Shown here one piece after another: positions 48,196-61,480 of a stretch of DNA of 64,000 nt. Each line of letters opens with the position of its first letter. The first letter of the stretch is position 1. The stretch is from Solenopsis invicta (lineage: Eukaryota; Arthropoda; Insecta; Hymenoptera; Formicidae). The position numbers and the translations under genes were made by a program. The DNA is taken from the NCBI RefSeq assembly GCF_016802725.1, contig NC_052669.1:1636501-1700500 (forward strand). The letters are read 5' to 3'. The notes under the pieces were generated by a model. It worked only from the letters and a program-made list of their open reading frames with translations. It searched no databases and was not told where the DNA came from.

Positions 48196-48628
48196 TATTT
48201 TAATCCTTACATGGGAGCAATTGATGGAACTCACATGATTATTCAGGTATATGAAAAATATTGTATTTCTTAATAAAACAAAAATTTATTAATAAAGAGA
48301 TGAACTTACGAGAATTGAAACCTTTGTTGAAAGAATAAGTTAATATGCCATACGTACTGAAAGGAAATAAAACTTTTCCTTTATCAAAATACTTAATGCG
48401 GCTTTATCCAGGGAAAAGTCTGAACAAAGAAAGAATGATATAATTATTATTTAAGTAGAGCAAGACAAACAATAGAAAATACATTTGGGATGCGCAGTAG
48501 AATCAATAGTCAATAGAGGATTTTACGAACATATTGATTGTAACACACATGAATAAAACTACGAAGCTACGAAAATCATTCAAGCACTTACGTATTTACA
48601 TAATTGGTTTCAAATAAACTATATTGGA
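48196..48628 (+). pseudogene. Decayed PIF/Harbinger-type DDE transposase
   Basis: Four pieces in conserved family order lie in at least three frames. Piece 1 (48196-48246) reads YMGAIDGTHM, the IDGTH block with the first catalytic Asp. Piece 2 (48345-48440) reads GNKTFPLSKYLMRLYPGKSL, matching the GD..FPL...MRPYPG block, but the second catalytic Asp is Asn. Piece 3 (48448-48513) reads YLSRARQTIENTFG, matching the SRAR..IE..FG block with the catalytic Glu. Piece 4 (48563-48628) reads EATKIIQALTYLHNWF, like the C-terminal VLHN helix. Frameshifts, stops at 48441 and 48514, and a shortened gap between pieces 1 and 2 make it dead. The N-terminal part and the partner Myb-like gene are not seen. In this superfamily the enzyme cuts at TWA targets. 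Confidence 0.85.
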
Positions 48629-48631
48629 TAA

Positions 48632-50883
48632 TTCATTAAATTATGATATTACATGAATTATGTCAAATTCTGCCGTTAAGAGAAGTCGTGTCGTTTCCAA
48701 GAACAAGTTAAGAAAAAAAAAAATTTATACTCTTTTTTTTTTGCTTCTGTTACATAGCGTGGATGCGTGTTTGTATGCGGCGTGTTCTACAATTTCGCGC
48801 GAATTCGATGACCCAAAAAGCGTTTATAGTCCGAAAGGAACGTAAACAAAGCCACTGTCGACGCCGGCGGAAACCCGCTTTTCCGAATTGCGAGTCGATA
48901 GACGAAGCGCTCTCTGATAACGCTCTCGACGTTTATTTTTGTTTGGTTTCTCTGTTACACCGTTGCACTAGCGCACAGCGCAGTCGTTTCCGAATAATTT
49001 TCTTTTTTACGAACGTGCATCCGTAGGCGACGGATATCAGTCGAAGTGAACATAAACGGCAGTCATAACGTTGGGCGATTGGCGATTGGAGTTTACACGC
49101 ACGTTCATTAATCCATTATAGTCTACTATCAACTATCAAGAAAGCGAATGCTGCAGTTAAAACGCTCGGTTGCAAAAAACATAAATCGATGTGGACGTTC
49201 TGAGGAAGATGCCACCGTTTTATAAACTGCGGGGATAGAGATGTATTCTCTTTTGGGCGTGTAGGGCCGATTAATTCATCGCGATTGTCGCGACATAATT
49301 TTTCAGCGGCTCGTGGAAGTCACGCGTCCGGCGAAAAGCCGAGCGATTGACACTCCGACAAGTTTCGTGCCACCACCGATGCGGCTCACGTAGCGCCCCA
49401 CTGGATGAAAAATCTCGACCATAATTCATCTCAAGCTGTACTCCGTACTTTTCTTCCTAACCGACACAGAAGTCCCCGCGCACGTGTGCATGTGTGCATA
49501 GATGCACGGGTGGAGATTGCTCGAGAATATAAAATCACGTAATGGAAAACGGCGCGCTAGAAGACGACATCGTGATGCACGCGATGTTTACAGTACAGTC
49601 TTTTCTATTTTTCATCTGATCTACGCGCGAAATCATTGTCATCGCGTTAATCAGAATCGTACCGAGTGAAATTGGTATTTAAAAACAAAACAAAATGGTA
49701 TTCCATTACCCCCCCCCTCTCTCTCTATTATATATAATTTTTTGTAGATCTTCTTATTTTTTATTTCATATTGTATTAAATTCGCTTTATTACCTCAGCT
49801 TTGCTAATTTTCTAGATAAGTTCGTTTATTTCTGTTTTTATCAGTGACTTCATTATTCGCGAAAGATCGGGCAATCGTAAACGATTCCAAAAGAGCAATT
49901 AACTGGTTGTACCGTAAAAATTTAAATGGGCTCTTTTACCTTCGTAGAACGCTTCACACGTTTTAATTTGCTTGATCCCATGAATGTTTGCTCAATGCGG
50001 ACGTGTATAGAGTAACGTTAATTCTTTCATCGTTTAACACAGATGATTAATTCCGTGAGGTATTAATTAGTATTTAACGAGAATTGAAATCTTTGAGCAA
50101 ACAGAAGATTTAATTTAAATTATGATACGATTATTCTCTCGTGTAACAAGATTAATAATCTCTTTTTAATTATTACTCTCTGATGATAATTCTCTATAAT
50201 TCTCTATAATTAAATATGTAAAGATTCAAAAATGTTTACTTGTACAATAATATGTTGATTCTATAAGAAAGATAAAATTAACTTAATATTCGTGTTTGTG
50301 AGACTATATTATTACACGCCCTCACTTTTCAGGATACCAATATATGTATATAATATCCTTCGATTTTATATCCACTAAAGGCGAAAATTCGGCGTGCATT
50401 TCGGCGTTCATTTTAAATAAAATATAATGATGAAATAATGTTTCTTGTAAAATTATGAGCTTGCTACTAGTAACTCGATCGATTCTGGAATGTATAAAAA
50501 CAGAGTTAGGTCTCATATAACATCTTTTCCTATCTTTTTCTCCCTCTTTGAATAATTCAATCGTCGTCAGAAGTAAACCTCGTAAATTGGCTTTAAACAC
50601 GCCCGTCTTTCGGCTCCCTCTTTCCCTTCGAGCGCTTCGCGATTGAAATTATTTCAGCCCCTTCGAGGTGCGTATCCGTCAACGTCGCTCAAACGTCGAC
50701 ACCCTTTATATCTTCCTGAAGTTACGACCGTTCGTCGTTTTACGAGGCAAGAAGAAACGAGGAAATCAAATGTTCATCACACATGCATATATAAATTTTT
50801 AACAAGTAAAACATTTAGTCCATATTTATATTCATTTTCTATTAATTTCTAATTCAATGTTTAATCTTTATAAAATTCATGTA
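48632..50883. other. Non-coding DNA; CpG-dense at 48860-49660
   Basis: An 87-codon frame (48763-49026) is not recognisable. It includes a C9 tract running into (CT)n at 49710-49728. No terminal repeats of the Harbinger fossil were found in the flanks. No gene called. Confidence 0.45.
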
Positions 50884-51104
50884 CACTCAAAATGTTGCCA
50901 AGAAAAGCGATAACACGCAATTTATCTTTTTCTTCTAGTAATGGTATCGTAAAGAAAAAATATTTTCTTAATAATTGTCTTAAAATATATTCATCATACT
51001 TTTATTAAAAAAACAAAATTTATGAAGATATGCACAGAATTTATTATTTCTTTCTTGAAATTCATTTTAAGAAAATGTTATTTGTTTCAAGTAAATGATG
51101 AGTG
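50884..51104. mobile_element. 221-bp MITE-like element, TA borders
   Basis: Ends CACTCAAAATG and, reverse complemented, CACTCATCATTTAC, bordered by TA (50882-50883 and 51105-51106). AT-rich, non-coding. Ends and size resemble the nested MITE at 20244. Only about seven terminal bases match strictly, so confidence is limited. Confidence 0.4.
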
Positions 51105-51106
51105 TA

Positions 51107-53561
51107 TCTTAAGACTATTATCAAGAAAATATTCTTTATAAAAATAATCGTTACTTAAAAAAGAAAACTAAAATTGAGTAGTTGTTTTTCGTAGTACGAG
51201 AATAATAATTTTCTGTGTGTACAATGTTCATTATTTTATTAAATATACAAGCGTATTTTTTACATATTTTTTTTATTAATGAATAACCTAATAAAATAAT
51301 GGGTTGTTGTATTCCTGACGCAGAGTAGATACTGCACAAAATGAAGCATTATTAACACTAAATAAATTTCATTTTTTCTTGTAGATATATTCATATTTTT
51401 TGACAAAAACTTAACCGACTTCCACCAATCGCTATTCTCGCTGATATCGCTCTTCTTTGATGCGTGAGTTGAAAATATCATTGAATTGTACTATTTCCGC
51501 TCCTTAAGTATACACACGGACATTTTTCCATGACGGAAACATCTACGTACAACAAATAACTCATATGTTTGTATTTCGTTATTTACGATGTCGTGAATAT
51601 TTATATATACACATGTATGTATTATATGACGCGGTGTTGACAGCGCATACTTTTTCCGTTCCACTGCAAACCCAACAAATTTGTCAACTTTCCTGTTTGA
51701 CGATCTTATATGTACGGTAAATTATGTTACTTCAGCGTTCAGGGAATTATTTTACGCATCCATTTTGAAGAGAAAAAACTATTTATTGAGCTTTTATATC
51801 ACAGACATTTATTTTAATTTAATTTTCGAGTTTGAAAATGTTTCAACAAAATATCTTTTAAAAAGGACAACTGATAAGTGTTTTAATAAACTGATTACTT
51901 TTTCAATAACAAATGATATTTCATCGGACTTTTACCAGATTGACGTAGTGTCATCAGTTACTGCTAGTAAGTTTATTGAAACACTTATCGCTTCTTTCTT
52001 TTTGAAGGGCAGGAATACAATTCATCATTATTTCCCATTTTTAAATCTATCCAAATTTAATTAAACGTTATCTGTTTTACCTGTAAAAATATTCTACTTC
52101 CATCATGTTTGTAATAAAGTCCTCTAGTTGAAATAAAAATTTCGTGTTCGTCAAAAAGTACATACGAGTATGATAAGAAATGTGCCGTGTCTGTTTATAT
52201 TTCAAAAGCCCAAGCTGAGGAAATCTCGGATCTCCAATTTAGCTTAAGAAACCGAAGAACAAAAGGTGAGGGAATCGGAAGCCCTTTGAAGAGAGCTGCC
52301 GCGTGTCGCGAAGAATTAATATCCGAAAAGCGGGTATCCGCGAGCAGTTCCGCAGAATCAGGACGCGCAGAACAATCGTGAATATCATTCGTACCTTCCG
52401 AGATGGGGAGAAGGTATTCTCGCTCTTTTAATCTCACGACATTCGCTCTGGCTGTCTCCGCGCGAAACAAATCACTCTGGTATACGTTCGCTTATAACTC
52501 GATATCTGGGAACACATACAATACAGAGCACAGTCTCATTGTGAATGAAATATAGCGGGTAGAAACGTAAGAGGAGCGCATACACATTCGAGTGATAAGA
52601 CCCGGCATAGTTAATCCGTAAAATACGTTTCCGTATCCCGACAAACGTCAGGCACTAATCTAGAAATTGTTCTTCTATTGAACGAGCTGGTATGAAATTT
52701 TGAACAAATATTTTCTGTGTTAATATTTGTGCAAAATAAAATTCTTACAAAGGTAAATTTAAAATATATCTTTGTTGTTTATGTCCTCTCTCATCTTTGA
52801 AGGTACGAACCTGCACCGAATAAGGTCCATTTAATTTATTTCGTGCTTGAAAACAATTCACAGAAAGATTGAAATAATGCAAAAATAAAACCTTTATACA
52901 AATTACTCAAAAATGAAATACGTTTTATGTATAAATATTTATAAATAAACAAAAAATTATTTTAAACTCAGGAACGAGTCCAAGTTTAAAAATAATTTTT
53001 TGAATTTCTATTTAGTGCTAAGTCTTATTTTGCTTAGATATCTTAAATGTTGTTTGTTGAAAAGAATTAGGAGCCGACAATCGATTTACGGCACTAATTT
53101 ATTGATAACTCTTATTAGAAACTAAACGGTTAATTTTTACTAAATGTCATGTCTCAATAATTAAATATAATCTAGAGGTGAGTTAACATAATTGTAATAA
53201 CTAAATAAACAAAATTAGAACAAAAATAGAATGTTGATCCATGCTACTTATCGGCTATGTATCGAACCTAATGGCCGAGTTTTGTGCCTATTACACATCT
53301 ATCAGCCTAACACTGCCGTAAGTAAAACGAGATCAATTATTCCAGTTTCCAGCTGTATGGAGTTATCGGCCGAACTTGATGCACGCAACACAATCGCATG
53401 GTTATACGATTAGGGAAATCGAATTATTATTTCCAAAGAGCGTGTGTGAGAAACTAAACATCGACGAGCATCGAGCCAAGATCGAATCAGTGTAAACTAG
53501 TTTGGCAGTTTGGCTACATTAATCCGTGATCGTTGAGCGGTTTTGTGAAGGGCGAAAACTC
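51107..53561. other. Mostly AT-rich non-coding DNA
   Basis: A 127-codon frame at 51681-52064 is unusual for such AT-rich DNA, but its product (rich in Phe, Ile, Ser, Thr) matches nothing I know and it spans an inverted repeat: GATAAGTGTTTTAATAAACT at 51873-51892 against 51970-51989, one mismatch. The short stretch 52190-52480 is G+C-richer with frames on both strands. No gene called. Confidence 0.4.
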
Positions 53562-53564
53562 TTA

Positions 53565-53703
53565 AGCGTCGTCTACAATACAATTGTTACGATGTTACGA
53601 CTCTGCGACGGACCAATCAAAGAAGAAAAAATCATATATTTTCTTCTTTGATTGGTCCGTCGCAACGTTGTAACATCGTAACGTCTGTATTGTAGACGAC
53701 GCT
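53565..53703. mobile_element. 139-bp hairpin MITE with TTA duplication
   Basis: Both halves, about 65 bases each, are near-perfect reverse complements: AGCGTCGTCTACAATACA at the ends, GACGGACCAATCAAAGAAGA towards the centre, with a handful of mismatches and an eight- to ten-base AT loop. It is flanked by TTA on each side (53562-53564 and 53704-53706). A three-base TWA duplication is the hallmark of PIF/Harbinger, so this is probably a non-autonomous member. Non-coding. Confidence 0.8.
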
Positions 53704-53706
53704 TTA

Positions 53707-56700
53707 GCTCTTAGCTAATTCAAGCACCCAGCGTGTCACAATGCGAATAATAGCAAACAATAATCACGTGATGACGTGAGATTTCAAAATAATGTTCAAG
53801 AGCGGAACAATGACGGGCAACGCTAGTTTGCATATTAGGTTCGCTTTAAATATTTCGTGGGGCTTTCGCGGGGTAGAGGGGTCCAACGTGGTGCGGTGCG
53901 GTATGGTGCGGGAGGGGGACTAAATGGCGCTCAATCCAGGGTAAGAACCGGCCAGCCGTGCTTCTCCCACGACAAGTCCACGCGGCATTCCGGCGCGTTA
54001 CAAATGACCAGTGTGCCGGCTTATAATTGGTACGTGTCGAACCAATACCTGGATACTCGGGATACCGGATACCGTGACTCTAGGAATGTTTGCTTTTGGC
54101 TGGCATCGCCGCCACCGCCGCCGCCTCCACCGCCGCTGCCGCCCACCGCCGCTCGACCGGCTGGACCCGCAGCTTCTTGGTCCGCTGCAGCGCTGCAGCG
54201 GCATTAATTACTACCCGCGCATCCTTCCTCCCTCGGTCGCGCTCACCCCCTTAGCGGCCGCCCGCCCGCCCAACTATGTCTCCCGATGCGGCTACCGCTG
54301 ACAAGGTGGCATTCTGAGCAAACGCCTCTCGTTGGAGAATCATGCAGTTACGAGCGTAGTGGTATAGTTACGAGTTTGATTGTATGCTTCATGATAACGT
54401 TGTTGTAATGCGGATACGTGTGCGTCTATCTATATCGCATTTAAAGTATCCATATAGATCTGACAAAGAAGTCGGCAGAAAAAGTCGAAACCCAGTTATG
54501 CTGCAGTTAACTTTTGATAGTAGATAAAAACTGCGAATGCTGCAAGAAGTTTGGATCGAACGTGACGAAATCAATTCACGTTTTTACAGAAGGAGAAGGA
54601 AGTTTGTATTTTTAAATAAAAATTGATAGATAATTTATTGCTATTGCGTTCAGTATAGATTCCACCATCAATCGGGTTGTCGTGTAAGGTAAGACGTAAG
54701 ACGTTCCCTAAGCTCTTGTTCCGATCCCTACGAAAATGTACTTCCCTCGAGGAAACTCATGTCGGCGTCTACGATAGAGTCCTAAAGTCGCACGGTTCAA
54801 TTATTATGGCACCACCGTGGATTTCAACAATGTAGGAAAAAATCGGCTGTGTCACATAGCGAGGCGTTATACGATATAGTCGGCAGGTTTTATCGCCGTG
54901 CGATATGTAACGTGAAATCGATAGCGCGAGAGGTTGTTTTTCCGAGCGCGTACTTTATGGACCGCGCTGTATATCCGATGAACAAACGGGACGTAAAGAC
55001 GAATTTACACACTTCGACGTGAATAAACGTTACTGACGAATTAATCGGCACGAGGCGGATTGAATTTCGTTGATCAGCGAACCTTTCTTCGAACGATACA
55101 AATAATATTCTTAATTATATATAATGAGAAGAAGCCGTCAGAAATAGGTCAACCTGAAATATTTACTGGCTTAGCATTTTAAACATTTAATTAAAAATAA
55201 TAACAAATAAAATAGAAACAATAATGTAAACATTAAGCGCAGAAGAATTTTTATTTGAGGCAAATTTTGGTATCTAATAATATTATTACGTAAATTTTTA
55301 TAATTTACAGTTTGTACAAACTGCACACCAATTATTTGTCGGTCTCGAGACACAATTCACAGAGATATTCTATAATCTGAGATTATCAAGACTTTCAAGT
55401 TAGACTAAAGTTAAAAAAATGTAACATACTTCTCAAAATTACGGAGCTTGTACACCTGTACAAAATTTTGCTTGTACAACTGACATTTAGCTTTTGTAAA
55501 AACACAGCGAACACTAATGACCATTAACCATCCCACAATGTCTAATTAGACAAAGTAATTTTAGCAGTTGCTCTTAGAGTTTAACGAGAATTATACGAGA
55601 TCTCATGATATTCCACCACCCCGGATATATTCCGCGATATATTTTGCCTTCTATTATATAAGCATTTCGAGTATAAGTTTTAATAAAATTGAATATTGCA
55701 TATTACTTTTAATGATATTTAACCCCTGAAGTTCTAAAGCAATGCAAATAAAGCGTTTCCTTGCGCTCGTATAATATCATAGCACCAGTTTTAACACCTA
55801 ACTGATATCTAATTCACCTTGGCGAATTGTACGTATGCATTCGCATGTCAGGTGCGCTCGTGGTCGTGAGGAGGTGTTTGCTCATAGCCTGCGGCCATCG
55901 TCGGGTTACCTTTGGGTTCCTCCTGAAATTCCTCTCCGGTGGTCGCGGCACAGTTCTGGTTACCAGACCCAACCGACCACGGACTGACATCGTTCGATTG
56001 CAGGACGCGCATACACGCGCACCTTACACGCGCGTAATGGATACTAACCGCGCGCGATTATGCCTCGGCACGGAGCGCTCGCAGCGCATCCTTAATATTT
56101 CCGTTCGCGCGAACGCGGCCGCATCCCTCGAGAAAACAAGTTCAAATGGAGGCCACCGTTATCTCGGGCAGAGTTTTATGACGCAACTTATTGACACGTC
56201 CGGCGTAAACTTTATAATGGACTCATTAGCGTGAGGAAAAATGCTTTTAGTATCAGCAAATTTTGAAAAAGAATTTATGTAGAGTAACTCCGGTATGTAC
56301 GCCGCATCTAACTAAAATTTAATTTGCCAAGTATTATTTACTACGCTCATGTAAAACGAACTATACTAATAAAAACTTTAGATTGTCTACTAATATAAAA
56401 AAATTAGAAATACAAAATATTTATTTTTTTATATTTGAAAAAGAACTTTATAAAACTCTTGTATTTTTCCAATATATCCTATAAAAATGGGATATACGGT
56501 CGGTCACATTAATAAGTTCCTTTACATCTACAAAAAGCTTTCTAAACACTGATACCTTTGTATATATGTTTGTATATGCCATCAGTCACCACCAAACATT
56601 GCAATGATCCCATTGTCATTTATTGGAAACGCAGGGGTTGAAAAACTGTAGCGGAACCCTAGGATTTACGGTCTGCGTTACTTTTATCGCAGTATCGAAT

Positions 56701-58064
56701 ATCAATGTATTTCTTCATCTACGTCATAAACATTTTAAACAAAATTGTTATAAAATCAGCACGTACAAATTTAAAACAAATTAAATAGTATTAATAAGGC
56801 CATTAAAACGAGCAAAAATTTAAATGTCAATATAAATAAAGTCTCTTTGATTATACATTTAATGTATAGACAGTGTTTTGACTCTACGGAGTCCAATTCA
56901 GTATTTCCCTCAATTTTTTCTCGTTTTATCGACCTTATTGACACTATTTGTTTTAAACATTTTAACTCTTAATTATTGGTATGTTATATATTAATGTTAG
57001 GTAAATTTATATGGTTCATTTTTCTTAGGATTTTGTAGGATTTTTAAAATGTTCGTATAAGATAAACGATTTTTTGAAAATTGACCTTTTACAAACTTTG
57101 ACCTTAAATAAATTCTGAACGGCTCAACATATCAATTTCCGCTTTGTATCAAAAATGTTCTTTCTTTATACTCTTTCAAATAATACATAATATTATGATA
57201 TGTACCATTTGAAACATTTGAGTTGAGGTCCCTCTAGGGCACCTCTTGAGGGAGGGGGCGAGGGCAATCACCACACCTCCCTTAAAAAAGTGACTCTTCG
57301 AAACGATCAAATACGTATTTCGCGATTTTTTATCATTTGAATCATTTCGAAAATATGTCGAGTAAAGTTCTACAGGTTTTAGAGAAGTTTGCATATGGAA
57401 TTGTTTTGCTAATCCTCATATTAAAACATTTTTCTCTACCTCTCCTATTTACAATTATTCAGAATAATTGAAAATATACATTTTGTGTTATAAGAAACGT
57501 TGCTACAATGTTTCAAGCTATCTGGGAACTTATAAAATAAGTGGAAACGTAGCGATCTACTGGCTGAAACTACCGTTTATCAATAGTGTAATTTTTTTCG
57601 AATGTTACAGTTTAAAAGTTATATTAAATTTTACTGCGTATTTTTGTCAGTGTATACAATAGAGTGCATAAAAAAAGGAATTCTATTGGCGTTGAAAGAA
57701 TCTGTGTCAGCGTTAAATTATTTCCAGGTTTGATAAAACATCACGTATGAAGTCCATTTAGATCGAACAGACATTGGTCGTTAGAATGAAAAATCGCACG
57801 AATAGATACTACGTTCAGAGAGAAGATTAAATATATTCTTCTAGAAAATCTCTGTGCGCGCGATAAAATTCGTATTAACTTTGGCTCGCTTTTGCGTAAT
57901 TTTCTTATTATATATCCACTTTGTTCTACCGTCATTAGGATATGGCATAATATAAGGATATAATGTTACAAGTTATAAAAATTGTACAATTTGTTATTTC
58001 TCAAGGAAAATAAAAATTGAATTGTGGGCGTGAATGAATTAAAACAAAATCACACTCGTGTCCC
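53707..58064. other. CpG-dense blocks and AT-rich DNA
   Basis: CpG-dense blocks at 53840-54320, 54700-55080 and 55830-56240. The first carries a (CCG)n-rich stretch at 54107-54152 that gives poly-Pro in one frame; the third holds a 135-codon plus-strand frame (55827-56234) with no recognisable domain. Between and after them the DNA is AT-rich. No gene called, though untranslated exons or promoters could lie in these blocks. Confidence 0.45.
54107..54152. repeat. (CCG)n-rich trinucleotide tract
   Basis: About fifteen GCC/CCG/CAC triplets with interruptions. Confidence 0.85.
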
Positions 58065-61000
58065 GTGACCAAAGAGCTAATCTCTTTGACGCTAAGTATT
58101 TTGGCGCATTGCGCTCGTAGTGCGTTTGCCGTAAATCATTCGAGGCACTCACGGCACACAATGCGAATAAATTTACCAAATGTGTCGAATAATTTCGTTC
58201 GTTCTATTTTCTCGAAATTAAATCAGATCAAATGTGCGCTCCTTTCAAATATTCCATATCACACGCGCACAATAAATCCTCTCAAAACTTCACATATGAT
58301 TCGCATGCATAGTTGTTTAGTTCAAAGCATATTAAACGGAGAAAAAAATAATATCTCGTCAATAATATCTCGTCGTTCGATATCGCGTATCGCCTTTTCT
58401 CAATATTTAATATTAATAACATTTTGCCGTCCCATTCGTTTTTATATAAGCAACTTAATAAAAAATAGAGAAATATTGAATTAAATTGAATATAATTTAA
58501 ATTGAATTTTAAATTTTAAAAATTACGTTTTATGATAATCGATACTTTTATATCATCCTTTTCATTTATATTTTTTTTACCCTCAGTGTCATACAATTTT
58601 TTAGATATTAAAATTTAGACGTATCTAAAAATACGATACACATGCTAGGAAATCTGCATATGTTTTTCAGATATATATTTGCATATATCTGCAAAATATC
58701 TGTTACAACAGTGCTTCGCAAAGCTAGTGCGGAGCATGATGGGCATCTAATTTGCACACATTTTCATACGAGGTACACATTATCGTTACGCAATTGAATG
58801 AAATTTATATGATTCGTTAAAGCCCCCATGGTGAATCTCACGGTGCAAATCCATCGGTTATCCGTTGCCCCGATATTTCCGGTAACCGCTTATGTTTGAT
58901 AAATATACAACGCGAAAATAAATGCTGCGATTTACATGAGCTTCTAGCGCGCGATGAAAGCCGATATTTTGGATATCCCCGCTTAGCGAATAGCCGGCGT
59001 AACAAAATAACCTAATTGCAAACTCAGTTTAATCTCGAGCGCAATATTATGCAGCCGCACCGTGATAACCTGTGAGTATTAGACACATTTACATTACGAT
59101 AAACTCGATGCAACATCGCATTTTCTCAACGGAAATCGTGATGCTACCCGTACACGGCATCGTCTTACTGTTCTCTCGTCTACTAATATCAGTTTTGCAA
59201 TTTTGTTTCGTGTTTATCGATTTTTCTCTCGGAAAATATGTGTGACGATATTTCCCAAAAGAATTGGAGAAACTTAATTCAAACAGAGAAAGTAGGAACG
59301 GAGAAAAATAAGGTATCATCCAAAATCGCGAGACAACTTTGAATCAAAGTTTCGCACAACGCAAACACGTTCCGATGTTTCGTCATTATTGTTTTTGTAG
59401 TTTTTAATCCCAGCTATCTCGCGACTTTGGACGGAGGGACGGACGCCACAATCGATAGCTAACTTTACTCGAAACGGAAAATACATTTCTGCACTTACTC
59501 GCGAAGAGCGAACATTTGCAGATAACGTGTGAAGAGGCAAACGGGTGAAAACTAGAGGAATGATCGGGCGTCGGATCGAAGTTACGGTCCGGCGCGATCG
59601 TTCATCGTGACATGGAAACGATGAAGAATAGTGGCGAAGGCGCGGGGGGGGGAGGAAAAGTAATAGTAAAACGTTCGCAAACAGCGAGGCCGGCTTATCA
59701 GCTTTATTTATTGCAATGGGAAACCGCAGCCGGGAGCGCTTTCGGAGCTTTTCCAGAGCTTAACTCGACCGTGGCCGGGAGCTTTCGTGCGGCCAGGTTG
59801 CAGCCGAGGGTCGTCACGAACGAGCAAAATTTCACTTCCATCGACATGGAACGATTCAGCCGTACCGGAGGAGTTCGTAATACGACGCGAGCAGCGAGTG
59901 CTATTGTGAAACTAGAAGAACGAGATGTCGCAGTTCAACCAATTTCCCATGGCTTATCTTCCACTCTCTTTCTCCCGCTCTCCTGCCCGCCGCCGCCGCC
60001 GCCGCCGCCTCTTCTTTTCCGCGATCTTTTCATCTCGCGAGAGAAAAGCGCAGATATTTTATTTTGACAAATTATCCCTTTTATTATTTCTAGAAATACG
60101 TCCGTCTGATCACTCTGATCAAGAACGTCGAACGATTTCGCTCCTCCGATTGGATAACGGCACGTGGGAACGCTAAACGACTTGTACAATTAAAAACTCT
60201 ATTTGAAAGAATTCTATATATGTGTGTATGTATATACAAATAAAAAAAGTTCAAAAATTTTTTACCAAGTTCTTCAAATCTTTCCGAGGCCTTATAACCT
60301 CACCTTTGTAGCTATGCCTCCACCTTTGCTATTAAAACCACCGTAACTTTGTCAGGTCTGCGACATTGTTTCGCGCCGCAACTATGTTCATGCGAATTTC
60401 TCTCCTCAACGTCTCTTAACTGACGCTTTTATAGAGCGATGGCAGAGCGGCGAATTCCTACCAAGGCAACCTGTGTGATAATACGTTAAAAATATATCGA
60501 GGGAGAGACAATTTATTCGATGATGACGACAACAGCTTTACGACGGAAAGAATATTGCGCGCGAGCGATTCATCTCGACGCGATCATGATTTCGGGGCTC
60601 GATTCGTATCTATTGATCAGTGTTTATTCGCCTTTGCATTGATTTGTGTGGCGTATTAATGTAATGAATTTATTAGGGGATCAACGTTACGTCGCGTTAC
60701 AGTTAAAGGCTATTTGCTTTGTACACAGCAGCGAGGGAGGGATGGGAGACCCTCAAACAGAAGAGTCGAACATGCTTAATTGATCGGGTTGGAATATTCA
60801 TCTCATTGCATTCGATCACGCATGCCATGTTCAAGGCTAACACATCGTGTGTAGCTATAATAGATTTACTAACAAGGAGAGGCCGCGAGATGCGGGTCAC
60901 CGGTTTTAATAAAATTTTATGGGTGTGTAGTGTATTCACGCACACATTTACTGTAACTGTAAAGCAGTTCGCGGATATTGGACATTCTCGAGAAAATGAT

Positions 61001-61480
61001 TTTTTTTTACTTTTTTTTATTTTTTAAAAGAAATATTAAAGCCATTTTTATTTTTTTTTATTTCTTAAAAGAAATATTAAAACTAGATAAAAAAATTAAA
61101 AAAAATTATTATTATTAAAGCCATATGTAAAAAAGAAAAAAGTTCTTATTAATAATAGATTCTTGGGATAATCAAACAAGTTCACAAATGTACGATAAAA
61201 TTTTTGTCAACGACGATGACGTTCAAACTTGTCAAATAGAAATTATTCCGCCAAAGTGTATTCCTTTATGCCAGCCTTGCGACGTATATTTTTACAGACA
61301 AGTTAAAAATTTTATCAAAAAATTACAAAATTGTACCTAGAAAGATCTCTATGTAGATCTCTATTAATAGCATTATTTATTTATCAGGATCAGAAGGCAT
61401 CACGATATTTCAAATTTTAACGTAATTGTCGAAAATAATAAGAAAAATAAATTAATCTTCAAAAAATTGACTTCAATGTT
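58065..61480. other. Non-coding DNA; CpG-dense 59300-60180
   Basis: A 139-codon frame (58065-58484) and a 151-codon frame (59612-60067) are the longest here. The first is Ile/Ser/Arg-rich and the second becomes poly-Pro through the (CCG)n tract at 59987-60009; neither has a recognisable motif. A perfect 14-bp tandem doublet (AATAATATCTCGTC) lies at 58347-58374. Bases 60980-61130 are homopolymer-rich A and T. Confidence 0.45.
59987..60009. repeat. (CCG)n microsatellite
   Basis: Seven uninterrupted CCG units. Confidence 0.9.

Noticed and set aside
55827..56234. 135-codon frame as a real gene
   Set aside because: There is no family resemblance, no splice or promoter context, and the composition alone reduces stops.
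57225..57245. GAGGTCCCTCTAGGGCACCTC as a regulatory palindrome
   Set aside because: Only the outer five bases and a few inner ones pair; this is within what chance gives.
59612..60067. 151-codon frame as a real gene
   Set aside because: It has no recognisable domain, passes through a (CCG)n tract as poly-Pro, and overlaps open frames on the other strand in a CpG-dense block.
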